From: Jeotgalibaca sp052266715
GTDB taxonomy: Bacteria; Bacillota; Bacilli; Lactobacillales; Aerococcaceae
Length of the DNA: 64,000 nt
Assembly (NCBI GenBank): GCA_052266715.1
Contig: JBQPRB010000005.1
Direction: 5' to 3' (one strand)
Shown here: positions 34,173 to 43,230 of the stretch, one piece after another
Layout of the letters: the number at the start of each line of letters is the position of its first letter
Position numbering within the stretch: the first letter of the stretch is position 1
Translations under genes and position numbers: made by a program
The notes under the pieces: generated by a model
Databases searched by the model: none
What the model was told of the DNA's origin: nothing
What the model saw: the letters and a program-made list of their open reading frames with translations, nothing else

Positions 34173-34201
34173 TTGCATTAAATGGAGGGCAGTGGTAAAT
34201 T
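34173..34201 (+). promoter_or_regulatory. Possible promoter of pdhABCD
   Basis: TTGCAT (34173-34178), 17-bp spacer, TAAATT (34196-34201); the -10 box is weak. Confidence 0.45.
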
Positions 34202-34225
34202 ATTCATGTGAGGTAACAAGATTAA

Positions 34226-34245
34226 TACAGTTTTTTGAAACTGTA
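34226..34245. promoter_or_regulatory. Palindrome TACAGTTT-4-AAACTGTA upstream of pdhA
   Basis: Perfect 8-bp arms with a 4-base centre, 56 bp before pdhA and about 25 bp after the likely -10 box. It could be an operator or a leader hairpin. A related palindrome sits between pdhB and pdhC. Confidence 0.5.
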
Positions 34246-34300
34246 CAAAAAACTCATCATTATGATGAAATCTCAATTGTAAAGAGAGGAATGTGTTAGC

Positions 34301-35410
34301 ATGGCTACAAAAAAAGAGAAAATTGATATTGACGTATTATTAAATCCGTCAAACACAGATTTTCGCATGGTTCAAATTTTGGATGAGGAAGGTAATGTCG
34401 TAAATCCCGATATGATGCCTGACGTTTCTGATGAAGAACTTGTGCAATTCATGTCTGATATGGTTTGGTCAAGAATTTTACACGAACGTTCAACAGCACT
34501 AAACCGCCAAGGACGTTTAGGATTCTACGCACCAACAGCTGGTCAAGAAGCGAGTCAACTAGGTTCAATCGCTGCAATCGAAAAAGAAGACGTATTGCTT
34601 CCAGGTTATCGTGATGTTCCTCAATTAATTAAACATGGTCTACCTTTATCACAAGCATTCTTGTGGTCAAGAGGGCACGCTGATGGAAACCTATACCCAG
34701 AAGATTTGAAAGCTTTGCCACCACAAATTATTATTGGGGCACAATACATTCAAACAGCTGGTGTGGCTTTAGGTCTTAAAAAACGTGGTAAGAAAAACGT
34801 TGCTGTAACTTATACAGGTGACGGTGGTTCTTCACAAGGTGACTTCTATGAAGGTATCAACTTTGCTGGTGCATACAAAGCTCCTGCAATCTTCTTTATC
34901 CAAAATAACGGCTGGGCTATTTCTACTCCTCGTCACGTACAAACTGCTGCCGTTACATTGGCACAAAAAGCAGTTGCTGCTGGAATCCCAGGTATTCAAG
35001 TTGACGGTATGGACTTCTTAGCAGTTTATGCTGTAACTAAAAAAGCGCGTGAATATGCAGTAGCAGGAAACGGTCCTGTACTTATTGAAACAATTACTTA
35101 CCGTTTCGGACCACATACACTTTCAGGTGATGATCCAACTCGCTACCGTGACAACGATGAGTTAGAAGGATGGCAAGCAAAAGATCCACTAATTCGTATG
35201 CGTAAATTCTTGGTTGGAAAAGGTCTATGGACTGAAGAAAAAGAAAACGAAGTAATTGAAGCTGCTAAAGAAGAAATTAAAAATGCAATCACGGAAGCTG
35301 ACAAAGCTCCTAAACAAAAAGTTTCTTCATTCTTGAAGAACATGTTCGAAGAACCAACACAAGGTATCAAAGAACAAATTGAAATTTTCGAAGCAAAGGA
35401 GAATGAATAA
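34301..35410 (+). CDS. pdhA: Pyruvate dehydrogenase E1 component, alpha subunit
   Basis: With PdhB it forms the thiamin diphosphate enzyme that decarboxylates pyruvate and acetylates the lipoyl group of E2. The ThDP motif appears as YTGDGGSSQGDFYEGINFAGAYKAPAIFFIQNN (GDG then NN); RYRDNDELE covers the phosphorylation-loop region. The 369-residue length is right. GAGAGGAATGTGTTAGC leads to the ATG. Codon choice is biased, as for a highly expressed gene. It heads pdhABCD and is 2 bp from pdhB. Confidence 0.96.
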   Translation: MATKKEKIDIDVLLNPSNTDFRMVQILDEEGNVVNPDMMPDVSDEELVQFMSDMVWSRILHERSTALNRQGRLGFYAPTAGQEASQLGSIAAIEKEDVLLPGYRDVPQLIKHGLPLSQAFLWSRGHADGNLYPEDLKALPPQIIIGAQYIQTAGVALGLKKRGKKNVAVTYTGDGGSSQGDFYEGINFAGAYKAPAIFFIQNNGWAISTPRHVQTAAVTLAQKAVAAGIPGIQVDGMDFLAVYAVTKKAREYAVAGNGPVLIETITYRFGPHTLSGDDPTRYRDNDELEGWQAKDPLIRMRKFLVGKGLWTEEKENEVIEAAKEEIKNAITEADKAPKQKVSSFLKNMFEEPTQGIKEQIEIFEAKENE

Positions 35411-35412
35411 TC

Positions 35413-36390
35413 ATGGCTCAAATGACTATGATCCAAGCGATTACAGATGCGCTTGCACATGAACTTGAAAGTGATCCAAATGTACTGATTTTTGGTGAAG
35501 ACGTTGGTAAAAACGGTGGTGTTTTCCGTGCTACTCAAGGTCTACAAGAGAGATTTGGTGAAGACCGTGTATTCGATACTCCTTTAGCTGAATCAGGTAT
35601 TGGTGGATTAGCAATCGGTCTTGCACTTGAAGGTTACCGTCCAGTTCCAGAAGTTCAATTTTTCGGTTTTGTATTTGAAGTAATGGATTCAATCGTTGCT
35701 CAAATGGCTCGTTACCGTTACCGTATGGGTGGTACACGTAATATGCCTATCGTAGTTCGTTCACCATTTGGTGGTGGTGTTCATACACCAGAATTGCACT
35801 CTGACAACCTAGAAGGCCTAATGGCACAATCTCCAGGTGTTAAAGTTGTTATTCCATCAAACCCTTACGATGCAAAAGGTCTAATGATCTCAGCTATTCG
35901 TGATAACGACCCAGTTATCTACCTAGAGCACATGAAACTTTACCGTTCATTCCGTGACGAAGTTCCAGAAGAGTCATACACTGTTCCAATCGGAAAAGCA
36001 GCTATTACTCGCGAAGGTAAAGACGTTTCTGTCATTACTTACGGAGCAATGGTACGTGAAGCAGTTAAAGCTGCTGAAGATTTAGAAAAAGAAGGAATCT
36101 CAGTAGAAGTTGTTGACTTACGTACTGTTTCCCCATTAGATGTTGAAACAATTATCGCTTCTGTTGAAAAAACAGGCCGCGTAGTAGTTGTTCAAGAAGC
36201 ACAACGTCAAGCCGGTGTTGGAGCAATGGTAATGTCAGAAATTTCTGAACGTGCTATTCTTTCTCTAGAAGCGCCAATCGGACGTGTAGCAGCTCCAGAT
36301 ACAGTATTCCCATTTGGTCAAGCAGAAAACGCTTGGTTGCCAAATGCTTCTGATATCGAAGCGAAAATTAAAGAAGTTTACAACTTCTAA
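35413..36390 (+). CDS. pdhB: Pyruvate dehydrogenase E1 component, beta subunit
   Basis: The beta subunit (325 residues) of the E1 tetramer. The N-terminal part with FGEDVGKNGGVFRATQGL and DTPLAESGIGGLAIG belongs to the transketolase pyrimidine domain, and the C-terminal part with VVEVVDLRTVSPLDVETI is the transketolase C domain. AAAGGAG stands ahead of ATG, inside the end of pdhA. It is followed by a 100-bp gap holding an inverted repeat, then pdhC. Confidence 0.96.
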   Translation: MAQMTMIQAITDALAHELESDPNVLIFGEDVGKNGGVFRATQGLQERFGEDRVFDTPLAESGIGGLAIGLALEGYRPVPEVQFFGFVFEVMDSIVAQMARYRYRMGGTRNMPIVVRSPFGGGVHTPELHSDNLEGLMAQSPGVKVVIPSNPYDAKGLMISAIRDNDPVIYLEHMKLYRSFRDEVPEESYTVPIGKAAITREGKDVSVITYGAMVREAVKAAEDLEKEGISVEVVDLRTVSPLDVETIIASVEKTGRVVVVQEAQRQAGVGAMVMSEISERAILSLEAPIGRVAAPDTVFPFGQAENAWLPNASDIEAKIKEVYNF

Positions 36391-36407
36391 TTTATTTAAT
36401 CTGCAGG

Positions 36408-36438
36408 ATAAATACAGTTTATTAAGAACTGTATTTTT
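36408..36438 (+). promoter_or_regulatory. Inverted repeat between pdhB and pdhC
   Basis: AATACAGTT and AACTGTATT flank a 7-nt centre and are followed by TTTTCCC. It could be a leaky terminator, a processing site, or an operator related to the palindrome before pdhA. Confidence 0.5.
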
Positions 36439-36491
36439 CCCTGTTTATTAGAGCAAACAGGTAAAGATACAATCGAAGGGATGATATGATA

Positions 36492-38129
36492 ATGGCTTAC
36501 AAATTCAAATTGCCTGCATTAGGCGAAGGAATCATGGAAGGCGAAGTTGCTTCATGGCCAGTTAAAGAAGGCGACACAATCAACGAAGATGATACATTAG
36601 TTGAAATCCAAAACGACAAATCTGTAGAAGAGATTCCATCTCCAGTTACTGGAACAATCACAAAAATCGTGGTTGCAGAAGGTGAAGTTGCGGTTATCGG
36701 TGATGTATTAGTTGAAATCGATGTACCTGGATACGAAGATACAGAAGAGGCAGCACCGAAAGCTGAAGCGGCTCCGGCAGCAGCACCTGCGCCAGCGGCT
36801 GAAACAGCAGCACCAGCAGCTTCAGGCGGCGTTTTCCAATTCAAATTGCCAGCACTTGGCGAAGGAATCATGGAAGGCGAAGTTGCTTCATGGCCAGTTA
36901 AAGAAGGCGACACAATCAACGAAGATGATACATTAGTTGAAATCCAAAACGACAAATCTGTAGAAGAGATTCCATCTCCAGTTACAGGCAAAATTGTTCG
37001 TATTGTAGTTCCTGAAGGTTCCGTTGCAGTGATTGGTGATGTTTTGGTAGAAATCGATGCACCAGGACACAACGACGCAGCAGCAACTGCACCAGCAGCA
37101 GAAGCAGCTACTCCTGCAGCAGCTCCAGTATCAGCAGAGGCACCAGCAACTACAGGCGTTCCAGCGGCAGCAGATCCAAACAAACGTGTTTTGGCTATGC
37201 CATCTGTTCGTCAATATGCGCGTGAAAAAGGCGTGGATATTACCCAAGTTGCACCATCTGGTAAAGGTGGACGCGTTTTGAAAGCTGATATTGATAACTT
37301 TGGTTCTCAAGCACCAGCGGCAGCTCCTGCAGAAAAAGTTGCAGAAACAGCCACAGCACAAGCACCAGCGGCAGCTCCAGCAAAAGAAGCAGCTCCAGCA
37401 CAACCATACACTTCAAACGTAGGCGAAATGGAAACACGTGTAGCAATGACAGGTATGCGTAAAGCTATTGCTAAAGCAATGGTTAACTCTAAACATACTG
37501 CTCCACATGTTACGCACCATGACGAAGTTGAAGTTTCTAAACTATGGGATCACCGTAAGAAATTCAAGGATATTGCTGCAGATAAAGGCACAAAACTTAC
37601 TTTCTTACCATACGTTGTGAAAGCATTGACTGCTACATTACGTGAATTCCCAATCTTGAACGCTTCTATCGATGATGCAACAAACGAGATTGTTTACAAA
37701 AACTACTTTAACATCGGTATCGCAACAGATACAGATGCTGGCTTGTTTGTTCCAAACGTTAAAGATACAAACTCTAAAGGCATGTTCCAAATCGCTGACG
37801 AAATCAACGAATTGGCTGCAAAAGCGCATGACGGTAAGTTAAAAGCTGACGAAATGAAAAATGGTTCCATCACTATCAGTAACGTCGGTTCAGTAGGTGG
37901 CGGTTGGTTCACACCAGTAATCAATCACCCGGAAGTTGCTATTTTGGGTATCGGGACAATCGCACAACAACCAATCGTGAATGCTGAAGGTGAATTGGCA
38001 GTGGGACGCGTACTGAAACTTTCCCTAAGCTATGACCACCGTGCGATTGATGGTGCGACGGCTCAAAAAGCTTTGAACAACATCAAACGTTTGTTAGCTG
38101 ATCCAGAATTATTATTGATGGAAGGATGA
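36492..38129 (+). CDS. pdhC: Pyruvate dehydrogenase E2, dihydrolipoamide acetyltransferase, with two lipoyl domains
   Basis: E2 core of the complex. Two lipoyl domains (about residues 1-78 and 113-190) carry the lipoyl lysines K43 and K155 in EIQNDKSVEE; Ala/Pro-rich linkers separate them. A peripheral subunit-binding domain follows (VLAMPSVRQYAREKGVDITQVAPSGKGGRVLKADI), then the acetyltransferase domain with SYDHRAIDGA near the end. I start at ATG 36492 (MAYKFKLP), 10 nt after GAAGGGAT; an in-frame ATG two codons earlier is possible. The two lipoyl domains share a 128-bp identical DNA stretch. Confidence 0.95.
   Translation: MAYKFKLPALGEGIMEGEVASWPVKEGDTINEDDTLVEIQNDKSVEEIPSPVTGTITKIVVAEGEVAVIGDVLVEIDVPGYEDTEEAAPKAEAAPAAAPAPAAETAAPAASGGVFQFKLPALGEGIMEGEVASWPVKEGDTINEDDTLVEIQNDKSVEEIPSPVTGKIVRIVVPEGSVAVIGDVLVEIDAPGHNDAAATAPAAEAATPAAAPVSAEAPATTGVPAAADPNKRVLAMPSVRQYAREKGVDITQVAPSGKGGRVLKADIDNFGSQAPAAAPAEKVAETATAQAPAAAPAKEAAPAQPYTSNVGEMETRVAMTGMRKAIAKAMVNSKHTAPHVTHHDEVEVSKLWDHRKKFKDIAADKGTKLTFLPYVVKALTATLREFPILNASIDDATNEIVYKNYFNIGIATDTDAGLFVPNVKDTNSKGMFQIADEINELAAKAHDGKLKADEMKNGSITISNVGSVGGGWFTPVINHPEVAILGIGTIAQQPIVNAEGELAVGRVLKLSLSYDHRAIDGATAQKALNNIKRLLADPELLLMEG
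36522..36985 (+). repeat. Direct repeat inside pdhC
   Basis: 36522-36649 and 36858-36985 (336 bp apart) appear identical at the nucleotide level over 128 bp and encode the cores of the two lipoyl domains. This indicates recent duplication or ongoing gene conversion. Confidence 0.85.
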
Positions 38130-38136
38130 TTTAAGA

Positions 38137-39543
38137 ATGGTAGTAGGCGATTTCGCAGTTGAATTAGATACAGTTGTGATTGGTTCCGGACCTGGTGGCT
38201 ACGTGGCTGCCATCCGTGCTGCACAAATGGGACAAAAAGTAGCAATTATCGAACGGGAATGGATCGGCGGCGTTTGTTTGAACGTTGGTTGTATTCCTTC
38301 AAAAGCTTTGATTGCTGCTGGACACCGTTATCAAGAAGCTTTGAACTCTGAAATTTTCGGAGTGACTGCTGAAAATGTAAAACTTGATTTTACAAAAACA
38401 CAAGAATGGAAAGACAACAAAGTTGTTAACACTCTGACAAGTGGGGTTACTTACTTGTTGAAGAAAAACAAGGTTGAAATTATCATGGGGACTGCATTCT
38501 TTAATGATGCAAACACATTGCGTGTTTTCACTGAAGATGCTGCTCAAACATATACTTTCAAAAATGCAATTGTTGCAACTGGTAGTCGCCCAATCGAAAT
38601 CAAAGGTTTCAAATTTGGCGGACGTGTCATCGACTCAACTGGTGGTTTGAACTTGAAAGAAGTTCCTAAGAAACTAGTTATCGTTGGTGGTGGGGTTGTT
38701 GGTACTGAACTAGGAACAGCTTACGCAAACCTAGGTGCAGAAGTAACAATTCTTGAAGGTTCTCCACAATTGTTGCCATCTTTTGAAAAAGACATGGTTA
38801 AACTTGTTGAAAAATCATTCAAAGATAAAGGTATCAACTATGTAACAAATGCAATGGCTAAAGAGGCTGTTGATAACGGAGACAGCGTAACTGTTAAATA
38901 TGAAGCAGCTGGTAAAGAAGAAGCAATCGAAGCTGACTACGTAATGGTAACAGTTGGTCGTCGTCCAAACACAGATGATTTAGGTTTGGAAGTAGTAGGT
39001 GTTGAAATGACTGAACGTGGTTTAGTTAAAGTAGATAACCAAGGACGCACAAACGTCAAGAACATCTATGCTATCGGAGATATCACACCTGGGGCTGCTC
39101 TTGCTCATAAAGCAAGTTATGAAGCTAAAATTGCTGCTGAAGCAATTTCTGGCAAACCAGCTGCTATCGATTACACAGCAATGCCTGCAGTTGCCTTTAC
39201 AGATCCTGAATTGGCTACAGTTGGTTTGACTGAAAAAGAAGCAAAAGAAAAAGGCTTGAACGTTAAAGGGCATAAATTCCCATTATCAGGTAACGGTCGT
39301 GCGTTGTCATTGAACGCTACTGAAGGGTTCGTTCGTTTAGTAACGACTAAAGAAGACAATGTTATCGTTGGTGCACAAGTTGCCGGCGTGAGCGCATCTG
39401 ACGTAATTGCTGAATTAGGTTTAGCAATTGAATCAGGCATGAACGCAGATGACATTGCATTGACAATCCATTCTCACCCATCCCTATCTGAAACAGTTAT
39501 GGATGCTGCAGAATTGGCATTGGGATTACCAATCCATATTTAA
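38137..39543 (+). CDS. pdhD: Dihydrolipoamide dehydrogenase (E3)
   Basis: A FAD enzyme that re-oxidises the lipoyl group and reduces NAD. The FAD motif VVIGSGPGGYVAA lies at 13-25, the redox pair is C47/C52 in GGVCLNVGCIPSK, the NAD motif is VIVGGGVVGTELG near 185, and the active-site HSHPSLSETV is at the C-terminus. Length 468 is normal. AAGGATGATTTAAG precedes the ATG; the gene ends the pdh operon with a terminator behind it. Confidence 0.97.
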   Translation: MVVGDFAVELDTVVIGSGPGGYVAAIRAAQMGQKVAIIEREWIGGVCLNVGCIPSKALIAAGHRYQEALNSEIFGVTAENVKLDFTKTQEWKDNKVVNTLTSGVTYLLKKNKVEIIMGTAFFNDANTLRVFTEDAAQTYTFKNAIVATGSRPIEIKGFKFGGRVIDSTGGLNLKEVPKKLVIVGGGVVGTELGTAYANLGAEVTILEGSPQLLPSFEKDMVKLVEKSFKDKGINYVTNAMAKEAVDNGDSVTVKYEAAGKEEAIEADYVMVTVGRRPNTDDLGLEVVGVEMTERGLVKVDNQGRTNVKNIYAIGDITPGAALAHKASYEAKIAAEAISGKPAAIDYTAMPAVAFTDPELATVGLTEKEAKEKGLNVKGHKFPLSGNGRALSLNATEGFVRLVTTKEDNVIVGAQVAGVSASDVIAELGLAIESGMNADDIALTIHSHPSLSETVMDAAELALGLPIHI

Positions 39544-39555
39544 GATGCTTGTATA

Positions 39556-39600
39556 AACCCAGAAACAGGACTTTTGTCTTGTTTCTGGGTTTTCTTTTTT
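39556..39600 (+). terminator. Terminator of the pdh operon
   Basis: AACCCAGAAACA with TGTTTCTGGGTT, with an inner GAC/GTC pair, followed by TTCTTTTTT. Confidence 0.9.
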
Positions 39601-39653
39601 AAAAGAGGTGTTATTCTGTGTTATGATTAGAGAAACTATTGTGGAGGTTACGA

Positions 39654-39935
39654 ATGAAAAATTATAGTTATCCACTTGATTTAGATTGGACACACGCAGA
39701 GATGGTGAAAGTGGTGTCTTTGTGGAATGCAGTCGAATCTGCCTATGAGGGTGGGATTAGCCGTGAAGAATTTATAAAAAAATATCGTGCATTTAAAGAG
39801 GTTGTTCCTTCTAAAGGTGAAGAAAAACAATTGGGCAATGCATTTGAGAAAATTTCCGGCTATTCATTGTACCAAGTGGTTAAAGCTTCACAAAATGAAA
39901 ATAAAACCATTAATATGGATAAACAAAGAAAGTAG
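39654..39935 (+). CDS. UPF0223 family protein (YktA-like)
   Basis: A 93-residue helical protein of the UPF0223 family, known from Firmicutes, without known function. The NYSYPLDLDWTHAEMVKVVSLWNAVESAYEGG start is the family signature. I start at 39654 because GGAGG lies 7 nt before it; the upstream codons 39639-39653 have no ribosome site. A TGTTATGAT extended -10 precedes it. The inositol monophosphatase gene follows after 11 bp, the usual neighbour in Bacillus and enterococci. Confidence 0.9.
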   Translation: MKNYSYPLDLDWTHAEMVKVVSLWNAVESAYEGGISREEFIKKYRAFKEVVPSKGEEKQLGNAFEKISGYSLYQVVKASQNENKTINMDKQRK

Positions 39936-39946
39936 GGGGATGCAGT

Positions 39947-40723
39947 ATGGATTATGTAGCAATGGCCGAAATGGTTCGTGAGTGGGTAAATGAAGCCGGA
40001 GATATATTACGTGAATCCTTAACTGATACCTCGATTAAGATCGAAGAGAAGTCAGCGCCCAGTGATTTAGTAACCGAAATGGATCGTTTTATTGAAGCAT
40101 TCTATGTCAATAAAATTCGTGAGAATTTCCCTGATCACAAAATATATGGGGAAGAGGGAACTTATGATGAAATTAACGACCTCTCGGGTTTCATCTGGAT
40201 AATTGACCCAATTGACGGCACGCTGAATTACGTTAAACAAAAAAGTAATTTTTGTACGATGCTGACTCTATTTAATGATGGGGAGGGCGTTTTAGCGTTT
40301 ATAAATGATGTTATCAATAAAAGGGTTTATCATGGGGTTAAAGGGCATGGTGTTCGTTGTAATGACGAAATACTAGAACCTGTACCCAACCATACCTTAA
40401 AAGATGGCCTGGTAGCCTTAAATACAAAAATGGTGATGCTTCAGCCCGAAACTTCCAATAAAATCGTGAAGGAAGCATTAGGAGTTCGTTTGATCGGATC
40501 GGCCGGGTTGGAAATGGTTCAGGTGCTAACGAATCGTGTTTCTGCTTACGTCACAACGCCATTAAATTCTTGGGACATTGCACCTGGTTACATGTTAGGG
40601 ACAGAACTTGGCTTATGTTTCACGCGTACAGACGGCTTACCAATCAATCTAATGGAAAAAAATCCTATAATCATTGCAAATTCAACGACTCACCAGGAAA
40701 TTGTAAGTAAGTTTATCAATTAA
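39947..40723 (+). CDS. Inositol monophosphatase family protein
   Basis: A 258-residue lithium-sensitive-type sugar phosphatase fold. Metal-binding motifs are visible: KIYGEEGTYDE (about 66-76, Glu ligands), WIIDPIDGTLNYV (about 84-96, D-P-x-D-G-T) and SWDIAPGYML near residue 210. Substrates for such bacterial proteins include inositol phosphates, fructose-1,6-bisphosphate and PAP; the sequence does not decide. GGGGG lies before the ATG. It is paired with the UPF0223 gene. Confidence 0.92.
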   Translation: MDYVAMAEMVREWVNEAGDILRESLTDTSIKIEEKSAPSDLVTEMDRFIEAFYVNKIRENFPDHKIYGEEGTYDEINDLSGFIWIIDPIDGTLNYVKQKSNFCTMLTLFNDGEGVLAFINDVINKRVYHGVKGHGVRCNDEILEPVPNHTLKDGLVALNTKMVMLQPETSNKIVKEALGVRLIGSAGLEMVQVLTNRVSAYVTTPLNSWDIAPGYMLGTELGLCFTRTDGLPINLMEKNPIIIANSTTHQEIVSKFIN

Positions 40724-40851
40724 AAACAATATTTTTCCATAGTAAGCTTTTCTCTTCCCAAACAAAAGCTGCCATGGTACAATGTAACAGTTGAAAAAGT
40801 ACTTGAGATAAGTGAAAATATTGAGACAATATTTTCCGTAACCAGTTGAGC

Positions 40852-40890
40852 GACCCTTAGACTAATCAAAGTTGGGGTCTTTCTTTTTGG
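40852..40890 (+). terminator. Weak terminator-like hairpin upstream of typA
   Basis: GACCC and GGGTC enclose about 20 nt and are followed by TTTCTTTTT. A TACAAT box near 40779-40784 would put this hairpin in the typA leader, so it may attenuate typA or simply terminate upstream reading. Confidence 0.4.
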
Positions 40891-40915
40891 CAGTAAACAA
40901 GCGGAGGAATAATAA

Positions 40916-42766
40916 ATGAAATTAAGAGAAGATATTAGAAATATCGCGATTATCGCCCACGTTGACCACGGTAAAACGACAATGGTTGACGAGTTATTGA
41001 AAAATTCTGATACCTTGGATGCACGTGCGAATCTTGAAGAACGCGCAATGGACTCCAATGATATTGAAAAAGAACGTGGTATTACAATTTTAGCGAAAAA
41101 CACTGCAGTTTCTTATAAAGGAAACCGCATCAACATCATGGACACACCAGGTCACGCGGACTTTGGTGGAGAAGTAGAACGTATCATGAAAATGGTTGAC
41201 GGTGTATTACTTATTGTCGATTCTTACGAAGGAACAATGCCGCAAACACGTTTTGTATTGAAAAAAGCTTTGGAACAAAAATTGATTCCAATCGTTGTTA
41301 TTAACAAGATCGACAAACCAACTGCTCGTCCTGCAGAAGTTGTGGATGAAGTATTGGAATTGTTCATTGAACTAGGCGCAGACGATGACCAATTGGAATT
41401 TCCGGTTGTTTATGCCTCTGCATTAAATGGTACTTCAAGCTTGTCTGATAACCCAGCCGATCAAGAAGAATCAATGGATGCTATTTTTGATACGGTATTG
41501 GAACATATTCCAGCACCTATTGACAACTCTGATGAACCACTTCAATTCCAAGTAGCGATGTTGGATTACAACGATTTCGTTGGCCGTATCGGTATTGGAC
41601 GTGTATTCCGTGGAACAATCAAGGTTGGTGACCAAGTTTCCTTGATGAAACTTGATGGTACAGTTAAAAACTTCCGCGTCACAAAATTATTCGGTTACTT
41701 CGGTCTAGATCGTATAGAAATCAACGAAGCCGTTGCTGGTGATTTGATCGCCGTTTCAGGTATGGAAGATATCTATGTGGGTGAAACAATTACTCCTGTT
41801 GACCATCAAGAAGCTTTGCCTGTCTTGCATATTGATGAACCAACATTACAAATGACTTTCTTGACAAACAACTCACCATTTGCTGGTCGTGAAGGTAAAT
41901 TCGTTACTTCCCGTAAAATGGAAGAGCGCTTGATGAAAGAATTGCACACAGACGTTTCATTGCTTGTAGAAAACACAGCTTCACCAGATGCATGGATTGT
42001 TTCCGGTCGTGGAGAGCTTCATTTGTCCATCTTGGTTGAAAACATGCGTCGTGAAGGTTTTGAATTGCAAGTATCCCGTCCAGAAGTAATCATCAAAGAT
42101 TTCGATGGCGTTAGATGTGAGCCGTTTGAACGTGTGCAAATCGATACCCCTGAAGAATACATGGGTTCTGTTATTGAATCATTGAGCTTGCGTAAAGGTG
42201 AAATGCAAGATATGGTTAACCCAGGTAATGGTCAAGTACGTCTTATTTTCCTTGTTCCTTCTCGTGGTTTGCTTGGTTATACGACAGAATTCTTGTCTAT
42301 GACACGTGGTTACGGAATCATGGCTCATACATTTGATTCTTATTTACCAGAATTAACAGGTAAAATTGGCGGCCGTCGTAACGGTGCACTTGTTTCTACT
42401 GAAACTGGTAAAGCAACAACTTACGGAATCATGGGTGTTGAAGACCGTGGTACAATTTTTGTTGAACCAGGTACTGACATTTATGAAGGCATGGTTGTTG
42501 GTGAAAATGCCCGTGAAAACGACATTGCTGTAAACATCACCAAAGCTAAACAACAAACTAACGTCCGTTCAGCTAATAAAGATCAAACGAACGTTATCAA
42601 ACGTCCTCGTATCTTGACTTTAGAAGAATCTTTGGAATTCATGGGCGAAGACGAATATTGTGAAATCACACCAAAATCTATCCGTCTGCGTAAACAAATT
42701 CTGGATAAAAACGAACGTGAAAAAGCTGCAAAACGTAAGAAAAAAGCAGTAGAAGGCGAAAACTAA
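40916..42766 (+). CDS. typA: Ribosome-associated GTPase TypA/BipA
   Basis: A translational GTPase that helps 50S assembly at low temperature and under stress. Motifs: G1 AHVDHGKTT at 15-23, G2 RGITI, G3 DTPGHADFG, G4 NKIDKP; then domain II, the EF-G-like domains and the C-terminal domain special to BipA (RANKDQTNVIKRPRILTLEESLEF). The 616-residue length is typical. GGAGGAATAATAA precedes the ATG. It is a single gene with a strong terminator. Confidence 0.97.
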   Translation: MKLREDIRNIAIIAHVDHGKTTMVDELLKNSDTLDARANLEERAMDSNDIEKERGITILAKNTAVSYKGNRINIMDTPGHADFGGEVERIMKMVDGVLLIVDSYEGTMPQTRFVLKKALEQKLIPIVVINKIDKPTARPAEVVDEVLELFIELGADDDQLEFPVVYASALNGTSSLSDNPADQEESMDAIFDTVLEHIPAPIDNSDEPLQFQVAMLDYNDFVGRIGIGRVFRGTIKVGDQVSLMKLDGTVKNFRVTKLFGYFGLDRIEINEAVAGDLIAVSGMEDIYVGETITPVDHQEALPVLHIDEPTLQMTFLTNNSPFAGREGKFVTSRKMEERLMKELHTDVSLLVENTASPDAWIVSGRGELHLSILVENMRREGFELQVSRPEVIIKDFDGVRCEPFERVQIDTPEEYMGSVIESLSLRKGEMQDMVNPGNGQVRLIFLVPSRGLLGYTTEFLSMTRGYGIMAHTFDSYLPELTGKIGGRRNGALVSTETGKATTYGIMGVEDRGTIFVEPGTDIYEGMVVGENARENDIAVNITKAKQQTNVRSANKDQTNVIKRPRILTLEESLEFMGEDEYCEITPKSIRLRKQILDKNEREKAAKRKKKAVEGEN

Positions 42767-42776
42767 TAAAATATAG

Positions 42777-42822
42777 GACACCCCTCATCTCGATGACATT
42801 CGATATGAGGGGTGTCTTTTCT
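42777..42822 (+). terminator. Terminator after typA
   Basis: GACACCCCTCAT pairs with ATGAGGGGTGTC, loop about 16 nt, followed by TTTTCTTTC. Confidence 0.9.
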
Positions 42823-42927
42823 TTCAGACATGCATAAGGGTGTTGTGGCAACTAAAATGGTTTCATGTGCTGTAAACTTATGTGCTATAATAAATAAGAC
42901 TCAATAAATGCTTGGAGGGGAATAAAG

Positions 42928-43227
42928 ATGGACGCGATAACGAGGGAATTGGCATTTCAATTATTGATAGATGAAACTGAAAAAGTTTATACCCTAATCG
43001 ATAGTCAAAAACAACATCTGTGTTTTGCAGCCTGTCCGGCCTTTGAGGAAGTTGTAGATACGCAATTATACGGCCTATCAAAACAAATTGATTATGCCGT
43101 AAAATTAGGTGTATTGGACCAAAATGCAGGTATGAAGATTTTGAGTGATTTGGAATATTCTTTAAATAACATGTATACCAACTACTATGAACAGAATAAG
43201 AATAACCCGCAATTTAAAGGGGAATAA
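42928..43227 (+). CDS. ylaN: YlaN family protein (DUF1507)
   Basis: A 99-residue helical protein. YlaN of Bacillus and Staphylococcus is linked to iron homeostasis through Fur. The conserved FQLLIDETEKVYTLIDSQKQHLCFAACPAFEEVVDTQLYGLSKQ includes the two conserved cysteines of the family. AGGGG precedes ATG. It lies 3 bp upstream of ftsW, the conserved Firmicutes arrangement. Confidence 0.92.
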   Translation: MDAITRELAFQLLIDETEKVYTLIDSQKQHLCFAACPAFEEVVDTQLYGLSKQIDYAVKLGVLDQNAGMKILSDLEYSLNNMYTNYYEQNKNNPQFKGE

Positions 43228-43230
43228 GTT

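Larger units (their letters stand above)
33691..34300. other. Long intergenic region between the ALDH gene and pdhA
   Basis: 610 bp without a convincing gene. The ALDH promoter and cre-like site lie at 33726-33762, the likely pdhA promoter at 34173-34201, and a palindrome at 34226-34245. A frame of 147 codons on the minus strand runs through the region but overlaps the ALDH promoter and start and has no protein-like composition. Between 33770 and 34140 I see nothing else. Confidence 0.6.

Noticed and set aside
36497..37183. 228-codon minus-strand frame inside pdhC
   Set aside because: Antisense of the Ala/Pro-rich linkers and lipoyl domains; composition (Ala, Ser, Thr) is an artefact of the opposite strand.
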